From: Owenia fusiformis
Taxonomy: Eukaryota > Annelida > Polychaeta > Sabellida > Oweniidae
Assembly: GCA_903813345.2 (NCBI GenBank)
Contig: CAIIXF020000009.1
Span: 6,444,030 to 6,508,029 of the forward strand
Direction: 5' to 3'
DNA length: 64,000 nucleotides
Made by a program: the position numbers and the translations under genes. Numbering within the stretch: the first letter of the stretch is position 1; each line of letters begins with the position of its first letter. Below are positions 22,188 to 32,027 of the stretch, piece after piece. The notes below the pieces were generated by a model that was not told the DNA's origin, did not search any database, and was given only the letters and a program-made list of their open reading frames with translations.

Positions 22188-22925
22188 ATGGGTACTGGGG
22201 AGAGGAGACAAAGAGGTGGGCGAGGGAGACGGAGAGCAAGGGCTGCAAGAGAGAGACAAATATGGCGATCATTACACCAGTATTATCAAAGGAGGACTAG
22301 GAGACGCAGGATTGGAAGACAAACAAGCATGGGACTCAGTGGTGGGTCAGGGGAAAAACGAAGCACGGGCACATGTATTATCTTGTTTGCTGTACCTTTC
22401 ATGATAATAGGAGGAGGACTTACGGGTGTAGGATGTGGGGACGATTATCGTGGTTATCCAGTTACAGCACTATGTACTGTAGGGCAAATTTTACTTGTCA
22501 TTAGTATACTTTCTATGTTATTTGGAATATTATGGTGGAAAAGATTACAGAAACGTGTTCCTGGAAACACTACTACTGACCGTAATGTAGTAAACAACAA
22601 TACAAATGATATAACATTCACTACTACTGCATTTGACGTTTATGTAACGCCATCTTTGACACCACAAACACAGACAGTTGGCATACAAATCACTCAACCA
22701 AGTGAGCTACCATTCAATAGTTATAGGCCTACAGGTGGTAGTTCCAATCCAATAGTACTTCCTCCCTCATATGATTCTGTTGTGCAACCTCAGCAATTTT
22801 ATCCATTAAACATCCAGTCCAATATATCGAGTCCAATTCCAGGAAATGACAATACAACAGGTCGTTCTGGAATTGTTACCCAACTGTCGGGTTACCCCTA
22901 CCGCCATCGTATGAAGATACCATGA
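22188..22925 (+). CDS. single-exon two-span membrane protein with PPxY motif (245 aa)
   Basis: The start is the ATG in GCCATGGGT, a good Kozak context. Residues 1-55 are very Arg-rich (for example RQRGGRGRRRARAARER and RRTRRRR). Two membrane segments follow at about 61-83 (CIILFAVPFMIIGGG) and 92-112 (ALCTVGQILLVISILSMLFG), joined by a short loop with two Cys-Gly positions (GVGCGDDYRG). The C-terminal half is rich in Thr, Asn, Pro and Gln and holds LPPSYDSV near residue 192, a PPxY ligand for WW domains of NEDD4-type ubiquitin ligases. Small two-span proteins of this layout occur in many invertebrates, often as E3-ligase adaptors; that role here is inference. The last codons look frameshifted (see findings). 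Family not named with confidence. Confidence 0.75.
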   Translation: MGTGERRQRGGRGRRRARAARERQIWRSLHQYYQRRTRRRRIGRQTSMGLSGGSGEKRSTGTCIILFAVPFMIIGGGLTGVGCGDDYRGYPVTALCTVGQILLVISILSMLFGILWWKRLQKRVPGNTTTDRNVVNNNTNDITFTTTAFDVYVTPSLTPQTQTVGIQITQPSELPFNSYRPTGGSSNPIVLPPSYDSVVQPQQFYPLNIQSNISSPIPGNDNTTGRSGIVTQLSGYPYRHRMKIP

Positions 22926-23030
22926 GTCCAAACACACGAATATGACAAATATCTAAACCAACAGGCTACAAACAAGTAAACGATAGTCTCCCATCAAGAC
23001 ATCATGAGTACAGGAGTAAAGAGAATCCCT

Positions 23031-23232
23031 GCACTGGCGGATACAGAATCGAACAATGTGGATTTCAGTTTAGGAAAAAAAATTTCGGCGCTTGCGCGGA
23101 AAAAAATTAGGCTCAAATTTTGAAAATGTAAGCCCCAAAAAAGCCAATTTTTGCCCAAAAAGATCCCAAAATTTTTACAAGTTTTCTGGGCCCAAGGGTA
23201 CACGTACCCCCCCCCCCCTGGAACCGCCACTG
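23031..23232. mobile_element. dispersed element ending in ACTGGCGGATC / GATCCGCCAGT-like repeats (copy 1)
   Basis: Begins CACTGGCGGATACAG and ends with a C run then GGAACCGCCACTG. The interior has the phrases AAATTTTGAAAAT, GCCCCAAAAA and GGGCCCA. Further copies: 31,086-31,292, 31,571-31,800 and 34,185-34,376. Long G or C runs near one end are typical of the family. This copy lies in the likely 3' UTR of the preceding gene. Confidence 0.75.
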
Positions 23233-23416
23233 CCCTGTCGTAATAATATTCGCAGACACCATTGTAGTAGTGAGCGGGAAGCAAATTATCGTTAAACAAG
23301 CGGAATATGTGTAATTATAGTCGACAATTAACTGCAAAACACAGGACATTTACTTTTCTTAGCAAAGAATACACCAACTATTAATATAACTATTTTATTA
23401 TAAAATGTAAAGTATA

Positions 23417-23422
23417 AATAAA
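23417..23422 (+). terminator. candidate poly(A) signal AATAAA
   Basis: AATAAA in an AT-rich context, about 490 nt after the stop codon of the PPxY gene. Nothing else nearby is a better candidate, but this is only position-based. Confidence 0.35.
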
Positions 23423-23429
23423 ATATATG

Positions 23430-25343
23430 TCTGCTCTCGAGCAGAATCCCATAAGGCCTGTATAGAAATGTGTAAGCTTAACGATAAATACCAACGGTAT
23501 TTGAGGTGGACGTCGTTTGTTGTTGCTGCATTAGTGTTTTCATTCGTTTTCTTCTTTCTTTGTCTTGATTTGATTGTGATGTTAAATATCTTTCTTCAGG
23601 GTACACAGACTTGAGACTGCGCGTAGGTGGGTTAAACGTTTGGGACGGACGGACGTATAGGTTGCTGCTTGTACAGTATTATACAGTATTGTGATCAGCT
23701 TGAGAATATATTTGTTCTTTTTCTTATTCTTCTATTATCTGGAATTTATTCTGCTTGTCATTTCATGATTTGTTTTACTGATTGTTAGCCATATGGTACC
23801 TCAACAATGTGGCATATAACACCACTGTGTCCAGTGTTTGGCCAATCTAAGCGACAATTGCTTGCCTTGGATCACGGTCTCCGGGCTCGGAATAGCTCAA
23901 TTAAAAGGAATGGTTTGGCATGCTGCATTGTGACATGGCAATTCTTATTCCCTATATCATGTTTGCCCATGTTTCTCCGTTGTTTTGTGTTGCATTAGTT
24001 ATGATCTTTTATTGTTATCTCAACTTCATTTCTTATTTAACAATTAGCAGTTATATCCAGTATCATTCTTTGTCATGTGGATCAACGTTTTTTAAAACAC
24101 GTATTTTAAAAGTAATGGTTTAGATGCGCATAGTGCATTTATTTGCAATAAACGCCTGGAACGTGTGGTACAAATCCTGAACACTTACAAAATTGAGTTT
24201 TTCGAATGGTGCAAAGAAAAGGAAGAAATCTCAACTTACCATCTTTATGAGTTATGACCTACTGTACCTACAACCTACTATAGGTAATTACAAGACGACG
24301 TTGCATTTTTACTGAAATTGAGTTATTTCCCAAAATAAGTATTTCGTGTTAATTCCCGCTTGTGATTAATGGGATTGTGTCCGTGAGATCCGTTTTTTAA
24401 TATTTAGTTCTCACTTACCGGCGAAAGCTCCCCGTGCCTCCGTAAGCTACACGTCGGTAGGCTTTAAGTCCATTTTGTATGTGTGTGTGTGTGTGTATCA
24501 AGTCGATGTCAAAAGTGACTGAATTATGGAGAAAGACTCGAAGGCATGCTAGGCGAACCCTGGAAACACGGATTCGTTAGACCAGGGTTCACTGTTTCTT
24601 TCTGTTAAACCCTGTGTGAAAGTACATTCATGATTCATACTACAGTGAGCAGGAGGTTTAACAGTGAACCCGGGTGCTCTTTGGCCTTATTTAGATCTTT
24701 GTTTCTCAGACCAGGGTTCAGCAGGGTTTAAGGGCATTCCAAACGAAATAAGTGTTAAATGAGGCTAAGAAATAGAAAAATGTGCTTAATTAGAATGATC
24801 TACCTGGTATTTTGTACTTAGTAAATGTTAAACACATGAAAATCAGTTATTTTTATCAGTGGCCTAAAATACCAAAAGTCAAAAGACCCCTTCTACTCTA
24901 ACTTGTCACTTCATAGTTCAGCCATCTTTGTTTTCAACTAGTTTGAAATGAAGAAAATGCGTACTTTGAGTTGGATTTACTCCGTGATAACTGCTTTTCA
25001 TAGCAAAAACATGATATATTTTGAAGAATATCTACCCAGAGACGAGAATTGGTAAGTTTCCACTCTAAAATCGAAGTATTTCTCTACGAAATGATCGATC
25101 GAATTTTGAAATATTTCAAAAAACGGATTTTTTTTGACCTACTGGTACTTTGAGTTTGAAAACTCATCGGCGATTTATGACGAACTGAGAGGGTATAGAC
25201 AGCTTCATTGTAGCAGGAAACATTCTTTCATTTTTTCAAAAAATATATATGCGGGTTTCGAGTCGTAGTTTTGATGTTTATTTTTCTCAGACTTTTGAAA
25301 TGTAGAACTAAGAGCCCTCAAATAATAAGAATAACCTGGGGGT
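23430..25343. other. intergenic, mostly unremarkable
   Basis: Contains a (GT)n microsatellite at about 24,480-24,497. Between about 24,555 and 24,735 ACCAGGGTTCA and GTTTAA-type phrases repeat in both orientations, suggesting a decayed inverted-repeat element. No coding exon recognised, though the first exon(s) of the gene starting near 25,353 could lie here. Confidence 0.45.
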
Positions 25344-25352
25344 ATGTTTCAG

Positions 25353-28300
25353 AATATGTCTAGCCTCTTCGTGAGACTATCAAGTGGAAAGCTGTGTCTG
25401 AGCAAGAAAGCTGCAAAAGCTGCCCAAGTCAATAAGGCGAGGAAGCCTGTTGGGAGGCCCATGGCCCTAGCTGAGGTGCTGGCACAAGCAAAGAAAACTG
25501 GACCTGGTGCGAAGGAAGAGTGGGATTGGCTCCCCCACTTCATGTTACAGTTTGCTGCCTTCAGAGGCCAGACCTTCAAGTGGCTTGTAAAGAATTCTTT
25601 GGGTATGCTGCATACATTGTAGAATCTGTCGACAGAGAGTGTGCAACTCCTGCATCCCTGAGCCAGAACAAGGCAACCCTGGTCAAGTACCTTATGGCAT
25701 TTCTGGAGGGCAAAGAGGCCATAGAGATGAAGAAGTTAAAGGGTTCCAAGAAAAGACCCCAGAAGCTGATTAAGTATATAGATCCATATTGCGCATTCCA
25801 CAATATGTAGGATCTCTAACTTTATTTCTAGCATGTACGTATGTATAACAAAATTTAGAAATCAAACATTCAAACACTGAAAGATATTCACTGTTACAGT
25901 GAATATATTAGTGTTTAAATGTTTGATTGAGGTATAAAAATAATTGTTACAGTATGTTTCCTAGTATGTACAAACATGTTATAAAATTATTTTGAAACCT
26001 GACGAAGCTAATGTGAACTCTATAGTATTACATAAACACAGGGGTTTCACTAGAATTTCTCACAACAGGCTAAATAAAAGAAAACAGGAAAAATTTATGG
26101 AAATCATAAATTTAACATGGAAAAGTTGAAAAATCCCTGAAAACAACAGGCGATTTTGTGAAAACAACAGGTGAAAATTGCCTCTTGCCTGTCAACATAT
26201 CTTAAAAATCAAATAATATCTTGAGTCCGATATAATGATTTTATTAATGAATGCACTTAATGATCCTAGGGGCTTCTCCAGAGTTTTCCACTCAGGTCAG
26301 CCTAACCCTTTGTTGCACACAAGTGATCAAACTGGCAAATGCATTGTATGTTATACTCATCATAATACATATTTTTCACATTAATCTTTTGAAATGGACC
26401 TATTTTATTTACAGTGGAGTGAAGAAAGGGCAGCAAGAGGATCTTTTCACAGATGATGTGACAGATACAGAGCTGCTGCAAGCAACAGGAGATGTGGTCC
26501 TTCAATCGTTTCCCAAATCCCAAAGTCCCCCAAGGTTGGATAATTATTTTAAGCATTCAATACCTTTAAAGGTAGAGATGGACGCAATACTATCGAGCAC
26601 AACTTCTGGACCTAGATCTGAGAACCTGTTCCTCTGTACATGGAGGTTGGGACATTAGTGAAAGGTAGGGTAACACTTCCCATCTACAGATGTCCCCGGG
26701 GCTCAACATCGCTTGGGTCTTTTCACAATCATACCAGGTGAGTTTCTTATTTGGAATATTCTGAAGAAATTAAAGGCCCCATTTAAAATTCAAATATTTG
26801 AAAATTACAAAGTGAGCAACCTATCTAAATAGTTTTTTAAGTCATTAAAAGTAATATTTAAATGATTAAAACTATATATCCAAACTTGACATGGGGCCTT
26901 TATCTATTTGATAAATAATTTTGTAGTGTCTGACAATGCAGACTGTCTCAGAGAATTTTTTAAATATTAGCATATGTGAATACTGCTTTGATGGGTCTTA
27001 TAATATATATAGCAGAGAAATTAAATTTTATGTTTCACCCTTGGTATATGCAGCTTACGAAAATTGACCGGTACGGGTCAAAAGCTGGACCGGTACGGGT
27101 TAACGGTTTTATTTGAATTTAAAATAGCCATAACTTGCTCAATATTGACTTCCTCGTGTCTAATTTGAAATATATGATGCCTCCCGATGCTTTTAAGTAC
27201 CCCAATTTTTTACAGATTTTTAAACGGACCAAAACTCTCTAAATGCGCATTTATGCTCTTTTCTCTCGAGAACGACTGTCTCATTTTCACGATAACTTTT
27301 ATTTAGTACTTCTAACATATAAGATCTATTTTTCCCCACCAAGGTATGATGTAAATGACATGCTATTTACATCTTGTGAGTTTCAATCACGCGCGTTTGA
27401 TTTTATAAAAAATGCCAAACTTTGTGACAAAGAATTTCATCCTGCTTGCAGCGAGAAGACGGACCGGTTCGGGGCAATCTGCTTGCAGCGAGAAGACGGA
27501 CCGGTTCGGGGCAATAGGTGATGAAATTCTTTGTCACAAAGTTTGGCATTTTTTATAAAATTAAACGCGCGTCATTGAAACTCACAAGATGTAAAAAGCA
27601 TGTCATTTACATCATACCTTGATGGGGAAAAATAGATCTTATATGTCAGAAGTACTAAATAAAAGTTATCGTGAAAATGAGACAGTCGTTCTCGAGAGAA
27701 AAGAGCATAAATGCGCATTTAGAGAGTTTTGGTCCGTTTAAAAATCTGTAAAAAATTGGGGTACTTAAAGCATCGGGAGGCATCATATATTTCAAATTAG
27801 ACACGAGGAAGTCAATATTGACAAGTTATGGCTGTTTTAAATTCAAATAAAACTGTTAACCCGTACCAGTCCAGCTTTTGACCCGTACCGGTCAATTTTC
27901 GTTAGCTGCGTATACCAAGGGTGTGTTTTATACATCGTAGATTTTTGCATTCTTAGTTAAAGTTAAATGCCATCCTTAAACTCATCACTTGTTCTTTTTC
28001 AGGGCATTCTTGACCCAAGGTGTTGTAGCCAGATCACCAGACCACAACAGATATATGGAGACTGTGATGAGACCCCTCTTGGAAATTCACCCTGGATCCA
28101 CCCAGGTGGCTGGTGTGAAGGAGATGAGGTTGAACCTCATTGTAAAATCCTACAATGAGATTAGAAGAAAGGTAGTGAAAGATGCAGATGTTATGAGCAG
28201 AACACAGATTCAGCTGTTTCACATCAACAATGCCACATTGACTTTATGGAAGTACATCATTCATTTAAACCAATTACAGTCTTTCGCATTGAAAAACATT

Positions 28301-28636
28301 AATTTTAAAGAAAAAATAATGAATTATTGTTCATTGAACATGTTGAAAAATGATACCGCAACTCTGTAGCCACAATCTAGAGTAAATTGTGATATTGTAG
28401 CAAATTAGATTTTTTTTTATCAACCGATATATTAAAATATTCATTCAGTCTAATGTTACATTACACTATTTTTCAGGATTGATGATAAGAAAAGGAAGGA
28501 GAGTGTTGCTGTACTTAAAGGCAGAATCAGATCTATAGGGATGAAAAAATTACTAGCAACATGTACAGTTGACCTACCAATCTATTCCTTACAATTCCAA
28601 ATACGATATTCCCAGAAGATTCACGATATGTTATAA
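25353..28636 (+). CDS. unrecognised multi-exon gene (start and 5' exon joint uncertain)
   Basis: Coding-like blocks join in frame by GT-AG borders. Block A runs from about 25,353 (after a TTTCAG acceptor; ATG at 25,356) to about 25,506 and includes KARKPVGRP. Block B runs about 25,551-25,773 with FFGYAAYIVESVDRE and LEGKEAIEMKKLK. The next exons are 26,415-26,534 (KKGQQEDLFTDD), 28,003-28,251 (RYMETVMRPLLEIHP, VKEMRLNLIVKSYNEIRRK) and 28,477-28,636 (DDKKRKESVAVLKGRIRS, stop TAA). B to the third, third to fourth and fourth to fifth exons keep phase exactly. A to B needs a 44-bp intron or a 1-bp frameshift. No known domain is visible; the product is charged and soluble-looking, with an AT-hook-like GRP near its start. 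A lineage-specific or TE-derived gene is possible. Confidence 0.55.
25859..25930. repeat. short hairpin-forming inverted repeat
   Basis: AATCAAACATTCAAACACT...ATATTCACTG, a short loop, then CAGTGAATAT...AGTGTTTAAATGTTTGATT. The arms pair over roughly 33 bp with a few mismatches. It lies in an intron of the unrecognised gene. Confidence 0.7.
26773..26900. mobile_element. small TIR element, TA duplication
   Basis: Ends AAGGCCCCAT and ATGGGGCCTT, flanked by TA at 26,771-26,772 and 26,901-26,902. The interior is AT-rich. A MITE-like unit of 128 bp in an intron. Confidence 0.75.
27036..27923. mobile_element. 888-bp near-perfect foldback element, 5-bp duplication TGTTT
   Basis: Runs from CACCCTTGGTATA (27,036) to TATACCAAGGGTG (ending 27,923), with TGTTT directly repeated at 27,031-27,035 and 27,924-27,928. 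The arms of roughly 400 bp match almost base for base, for example TCTCTCGAGAACGACTGTCT (left) against its complement (right). The centre holds a direct duplication of a 38-bp unit (CTGCTTGCAGCGAGAAGACG then GACCGGTTCGGGGCAAT) at about 27,441-27,516. ACCGGTACGGGT occurs twice near each end. Non-coding; inserted in an intron. High arm identity suggests recent origin or arm-to-arm gene conversion. Confidence 0.92.
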
Positions 28637-28654
28637 ATTGGTGAAGTTAAAATG

Positions 28655-28936
28655 GATTCAAAATGCAAAAATGAGTGAAAAATGTTTAAATTCTCCCAAA
28701 TAATAGATTATTTTAAATATCTTTAGTTTTCCTGAAATAAAGTGTACACTTTGTGGATTTTTAGAAAATAGACATGAAAGGAATGGCATAGGACAGATTC
28801 AAAATGCAAAAACGAGTGAAAAATGTTTAAATTCTCCCAAATAATAGATTATTTTAAATATCTTTAGTTTTCCTGAAATAAAGTGTACACTTTGTGGATT
28901 TTTAGAAAATAGACATGAAAGGAATGACATAGGACA
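28655..28936. repeat. 141-bp direct tandem duplication
   Basis: GATTCAAAATGCAAAAATGAG through GGAATGGCATAGGACA (28,655-28,795) is repeated almost unchanged at 28,796-28,936. It starts 18 bp after the stop of the fifth exon and each copy contains AAATAAAGTGTACACTTTG, so it may duplicate a 3' UTR segment. Confidence 0.85.
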
Positions 28937-28969
28937 GAACAGGGGATACCCTAGAGTGTTTCCCTTTTT

Positions 28970-29918
28970 TATCGCACTTTGAAAAAGTGCTATATTGTCG
29001 TCGTCTTGTGCTGTTGGGCGGGCGGGCGGCACATAAACCAAATCTTGTCATCAAATTTCCAGGATAACTGCTTACCTGTTCAACTTGAAATTTTTACAGA
29101 TGCAAGACCAGACTAGTACCAAGATCTGATTAGGTTAAGGGCATGCTGGGTAAACTATGTGGCGGCCATTTTGAATTTTTCAACAAATCTTGTCATCAAA
29201 ATTCCAGGAAAACCACTTATCCGTTCAACTTGAAATTTTTACAGATGCAAGAGCAGGTTATTGCCAAGATCTGATTAGGTTTTGGGTATGCTGGCTGAAT
29301 CACATGGTGGCCATTTTGAATTTTTCAATTTGGCGGCCATTTTTAATTTTTCAACTTGCTCCAAATTGACCAATTTTTTTTTTAAAAAACACCTACAAGT
29401 TTTCAGAAGTTCAAATCTGACCTTAGATTTCAGATTTGACCTTTCATTCACCTTCAGTGACCTTGAAAAGGTCAAAAAAGTTGATTTTCTAAATTGATAT
29501 TTTGGATTTAAATTTAGGTCAGCTTAATTACAAAACACCTACTGAGGTCTGAAAAAGTGAAATTTTCAAGGTCGAAGGTGAAGGTCATTAAACTAGGTAA
29601 CAGATTTGACCTTTCATTCACCTTCAGTGACCTTGAAAAGGTCAAAAAAGTTGATTTTCTAAATTGATATTTTGGATTTAAATTTAGGAAATTTTCAAGG
29701 TCGAAGGTCATCAAATTAGGTCACAAACAATGTTATCTAAATTTTCCCAAAGTTCAAGACTACAAATAAATTCTTGTCATCAAAATTGCAGGAAAACCGC
29801 TAACCTTGTCAACTTGAAATGTTTACAGATGCAAGAGCAGACTAGTGCCAAGGTCTGATTAGGTTTTGGCCATGCTGGGTAAATTGCATGGTGGCCAGTT
29901 TGCTCTTCAAAGTGCGAT
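28970..29918. mobile_element. element with TATCGCACTTTGAA terminal inverted repeats and internal repeats
   Basis: Left end TATCGCACTTTGAAAAAGTG (28,970) and right end CTTCAAAGTGCGATA (ending about 29,918) are inverted. The interior holds three copies of a block with CTTGTCATCAAA, TCAACTTGAAAT and TTACAGATGCAAGA (near 29,042, 29,188 and 29,773), plus two copies of a GACCTTTCATTCACC...GACCTTGAAAAGGTC block (about 29,430 and 29,610). The GACCTT blocks resemble those of 2606-3797. No coding potential. Confidence 0.8.
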
Positions 29919-29944
29919 ATTTATCACTGTGTGTCTTGTTAACG

Positions 29945-30063
29945 TTTTTTCAGATCAAGATGGAGTTTTGCCCAGTTGATCTCCTTGTGGAGGAAAGCAA
30001 GCACAAAAATTGTCTCCTTACCAGGAGACCAACTAGGCAAAACTCCATCTTGATTTGAAAAAT
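29945..30063. repeat. inverted repeat (hairpin) around a coding-like piece
   Basis: ATCAAGATGGAGTTTTGCC then AGTTGATCTCC (29,954-29,984) pairs with GGAGACCAACT then GGCAAAACTCCATCTTGAT (about 30,023-30,053). Because both arms carry the same phrase, either strand can be read as MEFCPVDLL-like or MEFCLVGLL-like. It follows a TTTTTTCAG acceptor-like sequence. Confidence 0.8.
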
Positions 30064-30143
30064 TAGTTGAAACTGCTGAAACACTCTAGGATAGGATACC
30101 CCTGTCAAGTGCAAGTGCTTCATCAGCAGATCCCTTCCTGTAG

Positions 30144-30491
30144 GACAAGAAGGTGGCAGCATTGCCCTCAGCCAACGTGGATGATCCCCACATGTTCGAT
30201 CTTCCCAAGAACACAGCTGGTGAAGGAATGTCACGAGTGAACAGGAGGATTCTTCCTGATACTCTTGCCTTTCAACCTCAACCAACTTCCAACTTGATTT
30301 CATTCACCTCCAGTGCAAGTGCTCCTCCAGCTCCTGCTCCAAGGTATGTTATGATTGCTCCTACTCCAGGGACTAGCTGTGTCCTGGTTAATCTGGCCTT
30401 TGTTCCTAAAGTCGCGATACCCAGGAGTACAAAATCCTATAGGAAAAGAGTGGAGAAGAACAAGATGGACGGCAAAGCCACTAAGCAATAG
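30144..30491 (+). CDS. possible 3'-terminal exon of the unrecognised gene or of a second one
   Basis: After an acceptor-like CCCTTCCTGTAG (ending 30,143) an open frame runs DKKVAALPSANVDDPHMFDLP to the stop at 30,489-30,491. It includes a Pro/Ser/Ala-rich stretch (SFTSSASAPPAPAPRY) and a basic end (KSYRKRVEKNKMDGKATKQ). The reading frame is free of stops for 116 codons, but no ATG begins it, so it would be an internal or last exon. How it connects to the exon at 28,477 is not resolved: that exon has its own stop, so alternative splicing or a separate gene is needed. No domain recognised. Confidence 0.4.
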   Translation, partial: DKKVAALPSANVDDPHMFDLPKNTAGEGMSRVNRRILPDTLAFQPQPTSNLISFTSSASAPPAPAPRYVMIAPTPGTSCVLVNLAFVPKVAIPRSTKSYRKRVEKNKMDGKATKQ

Positions 30492-31085
30492 AGTGTCCAA
30501 GTTTAGTGAAGAGTGAAGACCGACAAACTTGTAATGCTACCTAGCCTAGCTAGAAGGTCCCAAGTCCTTGTAAAAGCAGAGGGCAAGTTTGTCAAAAATG
30601 AACATAAATGTGTTTATACAATATTGTTCAAAGTTGTGTGGGCTTCACCAAGGAAGTAATATTCTTTGGTTTGGGTTCAACTCCCAAATGACTTGATATT
30701 GTATTTACTTGTTAATGTTCTCTTCATCTCTTCAATTCATTCCCATTAACATGATTAAACATGATTCAATTTTAAATGTACAACTCCTCATTTGCATTAC
30801 TAGACCCAATAAAAAGATCTCTTGAAGGGATTTGATCATGATATGGCATGACATGATATAGTGATTTTAGATAGAGATTGATTGTGACAATTGTGCTTGA
30901 TTGTGCCAACAGATATACTTCATTTTGCTAAAATTAATCCATTTCACAAACCTGGCAATGTATTTACTAATTGCACTAAAAAAAACACTAGGACCTGCCC
31001 CCCCCAGATTTTTTTAACTTTTTGGACCCAAATTTTTTGGGAAGGCCTTAAGAAATTTTTTTACAGACTAAAATCCCCCCTTGCC

Positions 31086-31292
31086 TTCAGGGCCACTGCC
31101 TTCAGGGGCAGATCCAGAAACCAACAAAGGGGGAGGGGGGGGGTGCAAATTTCAAGGCTGACAAAACAGTAAAAAAGGCCCAGTAATGCCCAAAAAGGCC
31201 CACTCGTTTTGGGCTTTTTGGGGCTTAATTTTTTCTGGGCCCACCCAAGGAGGGGGGGGGGGCTGTCTCCCCCCCCCCCAGATCCGCCAGTG
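31086..31292. mobile_element. GGCGGATC-family element (copy 2)
   Basis: Starts in GGGCCACTGCCTTCAGGGGCAGATCC and ends in a C run followed by AGATCCGCCAGTG. Interior phrases AAAAAGGCCCA and TTGGGGCTTAATTTTTTC match the other copies in reverse or forward sense. Confidence 0.7.
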
Positions 31293-31570
31293 AGCTTGTT
31301 CATCATACTAGTTACTTCATTCATAACCCTATGCGCAAAACATCTCTTTAAAAGTCAGTTGCATTTAAGTCAACATATCCATAGTTAAGAGTTAATTACG
31401 AGGAACCCTTCTAATGAAAGCAATGAAAATTCTGGTTTGAAAACTCTCGAAAATAACACGAACGAGTCAAATAATGCACCGTTCGTTTTTTTGCAAAGGC
31501 GGGTTTGGATGACGGCAAACCCGGGTTTTGAGGGCGCGACTTATGGCAACGAGTGCTTCTGGAATTATGG

Positions 31571-31800
31571 GCCACTGCCGGATCCAGAAGCATGGGGGAG
31601 GGGGGCACAGTTTCAAATCAGGAAATACTTTTTGCGGCCTATATAAGCTAAATTCAGAAATTGGGCCCAAATTTTGAAAATTTAAGGCCCATTTTTAATA
31701 ATTCGTCCAACAAAGGCCCAAAAAGGCACTACTGGGGCCAACCCAGGGGGGGGGGGGGGGGTCGGGGGGGGGGGGGCATGGGCTCCCTGGACCCGCCAGT
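31571..31800. mobile_element. GGCGGATC-family element (copy 3)
   Basis: Starts GCCACTGCCGGATCCAG and ends CTGGACCCGCCAGT, with AAATTTTGAAAATTTAAGGC and a long G run inside. Confidence 0.75.
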
Positions 31801-31964
31801 GTTTGCCGCGCCGGGCGATATAAAAATGTTGTCTACCTCCCTGTTCCAATATAAAGATAAACACCCCTAAAACATGGTGGCATTATAATTCCATTTTGTT
31901 TCCAAATGTGCGTTCACCTTAGAGAGGTTCTACTGTAGTTTCATTCATAAAACTGAACCAATTT

Positions 31965-31990
31965 TGCGCATGCGCAAGCAGGTATAAATA
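31965..31990 (+). promoter_or_regulatory. GALK1 core promoter: NRF1-like site and TATA box
   Basis: TGCGCATGCGCA at 31,965-31,976 matches the palindromic NRF1 consensus, and TATAAATA at 31,983-31,990 is a TATA-like box. They lie 38-63 bp before the first ATG, so the 5' leader would be very short (about 10-20 nt if transcription starts 25-30 bp after the TATA). Binding is inferred from motif match only. Confidence 0.6.
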
Positions 31991-32027
31991 GTACGCTCAT
32001 TGCTCGCGCACTATTTACTTTCCATTC

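Larger units (their letters stand above)
30500..31960. other. intergenic with two G-run mobile-element copies
   Basis: No gene recognised. Two copies of the GGCGGATC family lie at 31,086-31,292 and 31,571-31,800; the second holds long G runs (31,746-31,775), which generate spurious Gly/Pro-rich frames. At about 31,922-31,940 AGAGAGGTTCTACTGTAG is a fragment of the CAGTAAAACCTG family. Assembly across the homopolymers could be unreliable. Confidence 0.6.

Noticed and set aside
27243-27521. 92-codon frame in the foldback element
   Set aside because: Lies entirely in a palindrome arm and loop; no transposase motifs.
31661-31870. Gly- and Pro-rich open frames around the G runs
   Set aside because: They arise from homopolymer runs of a dispersed element.
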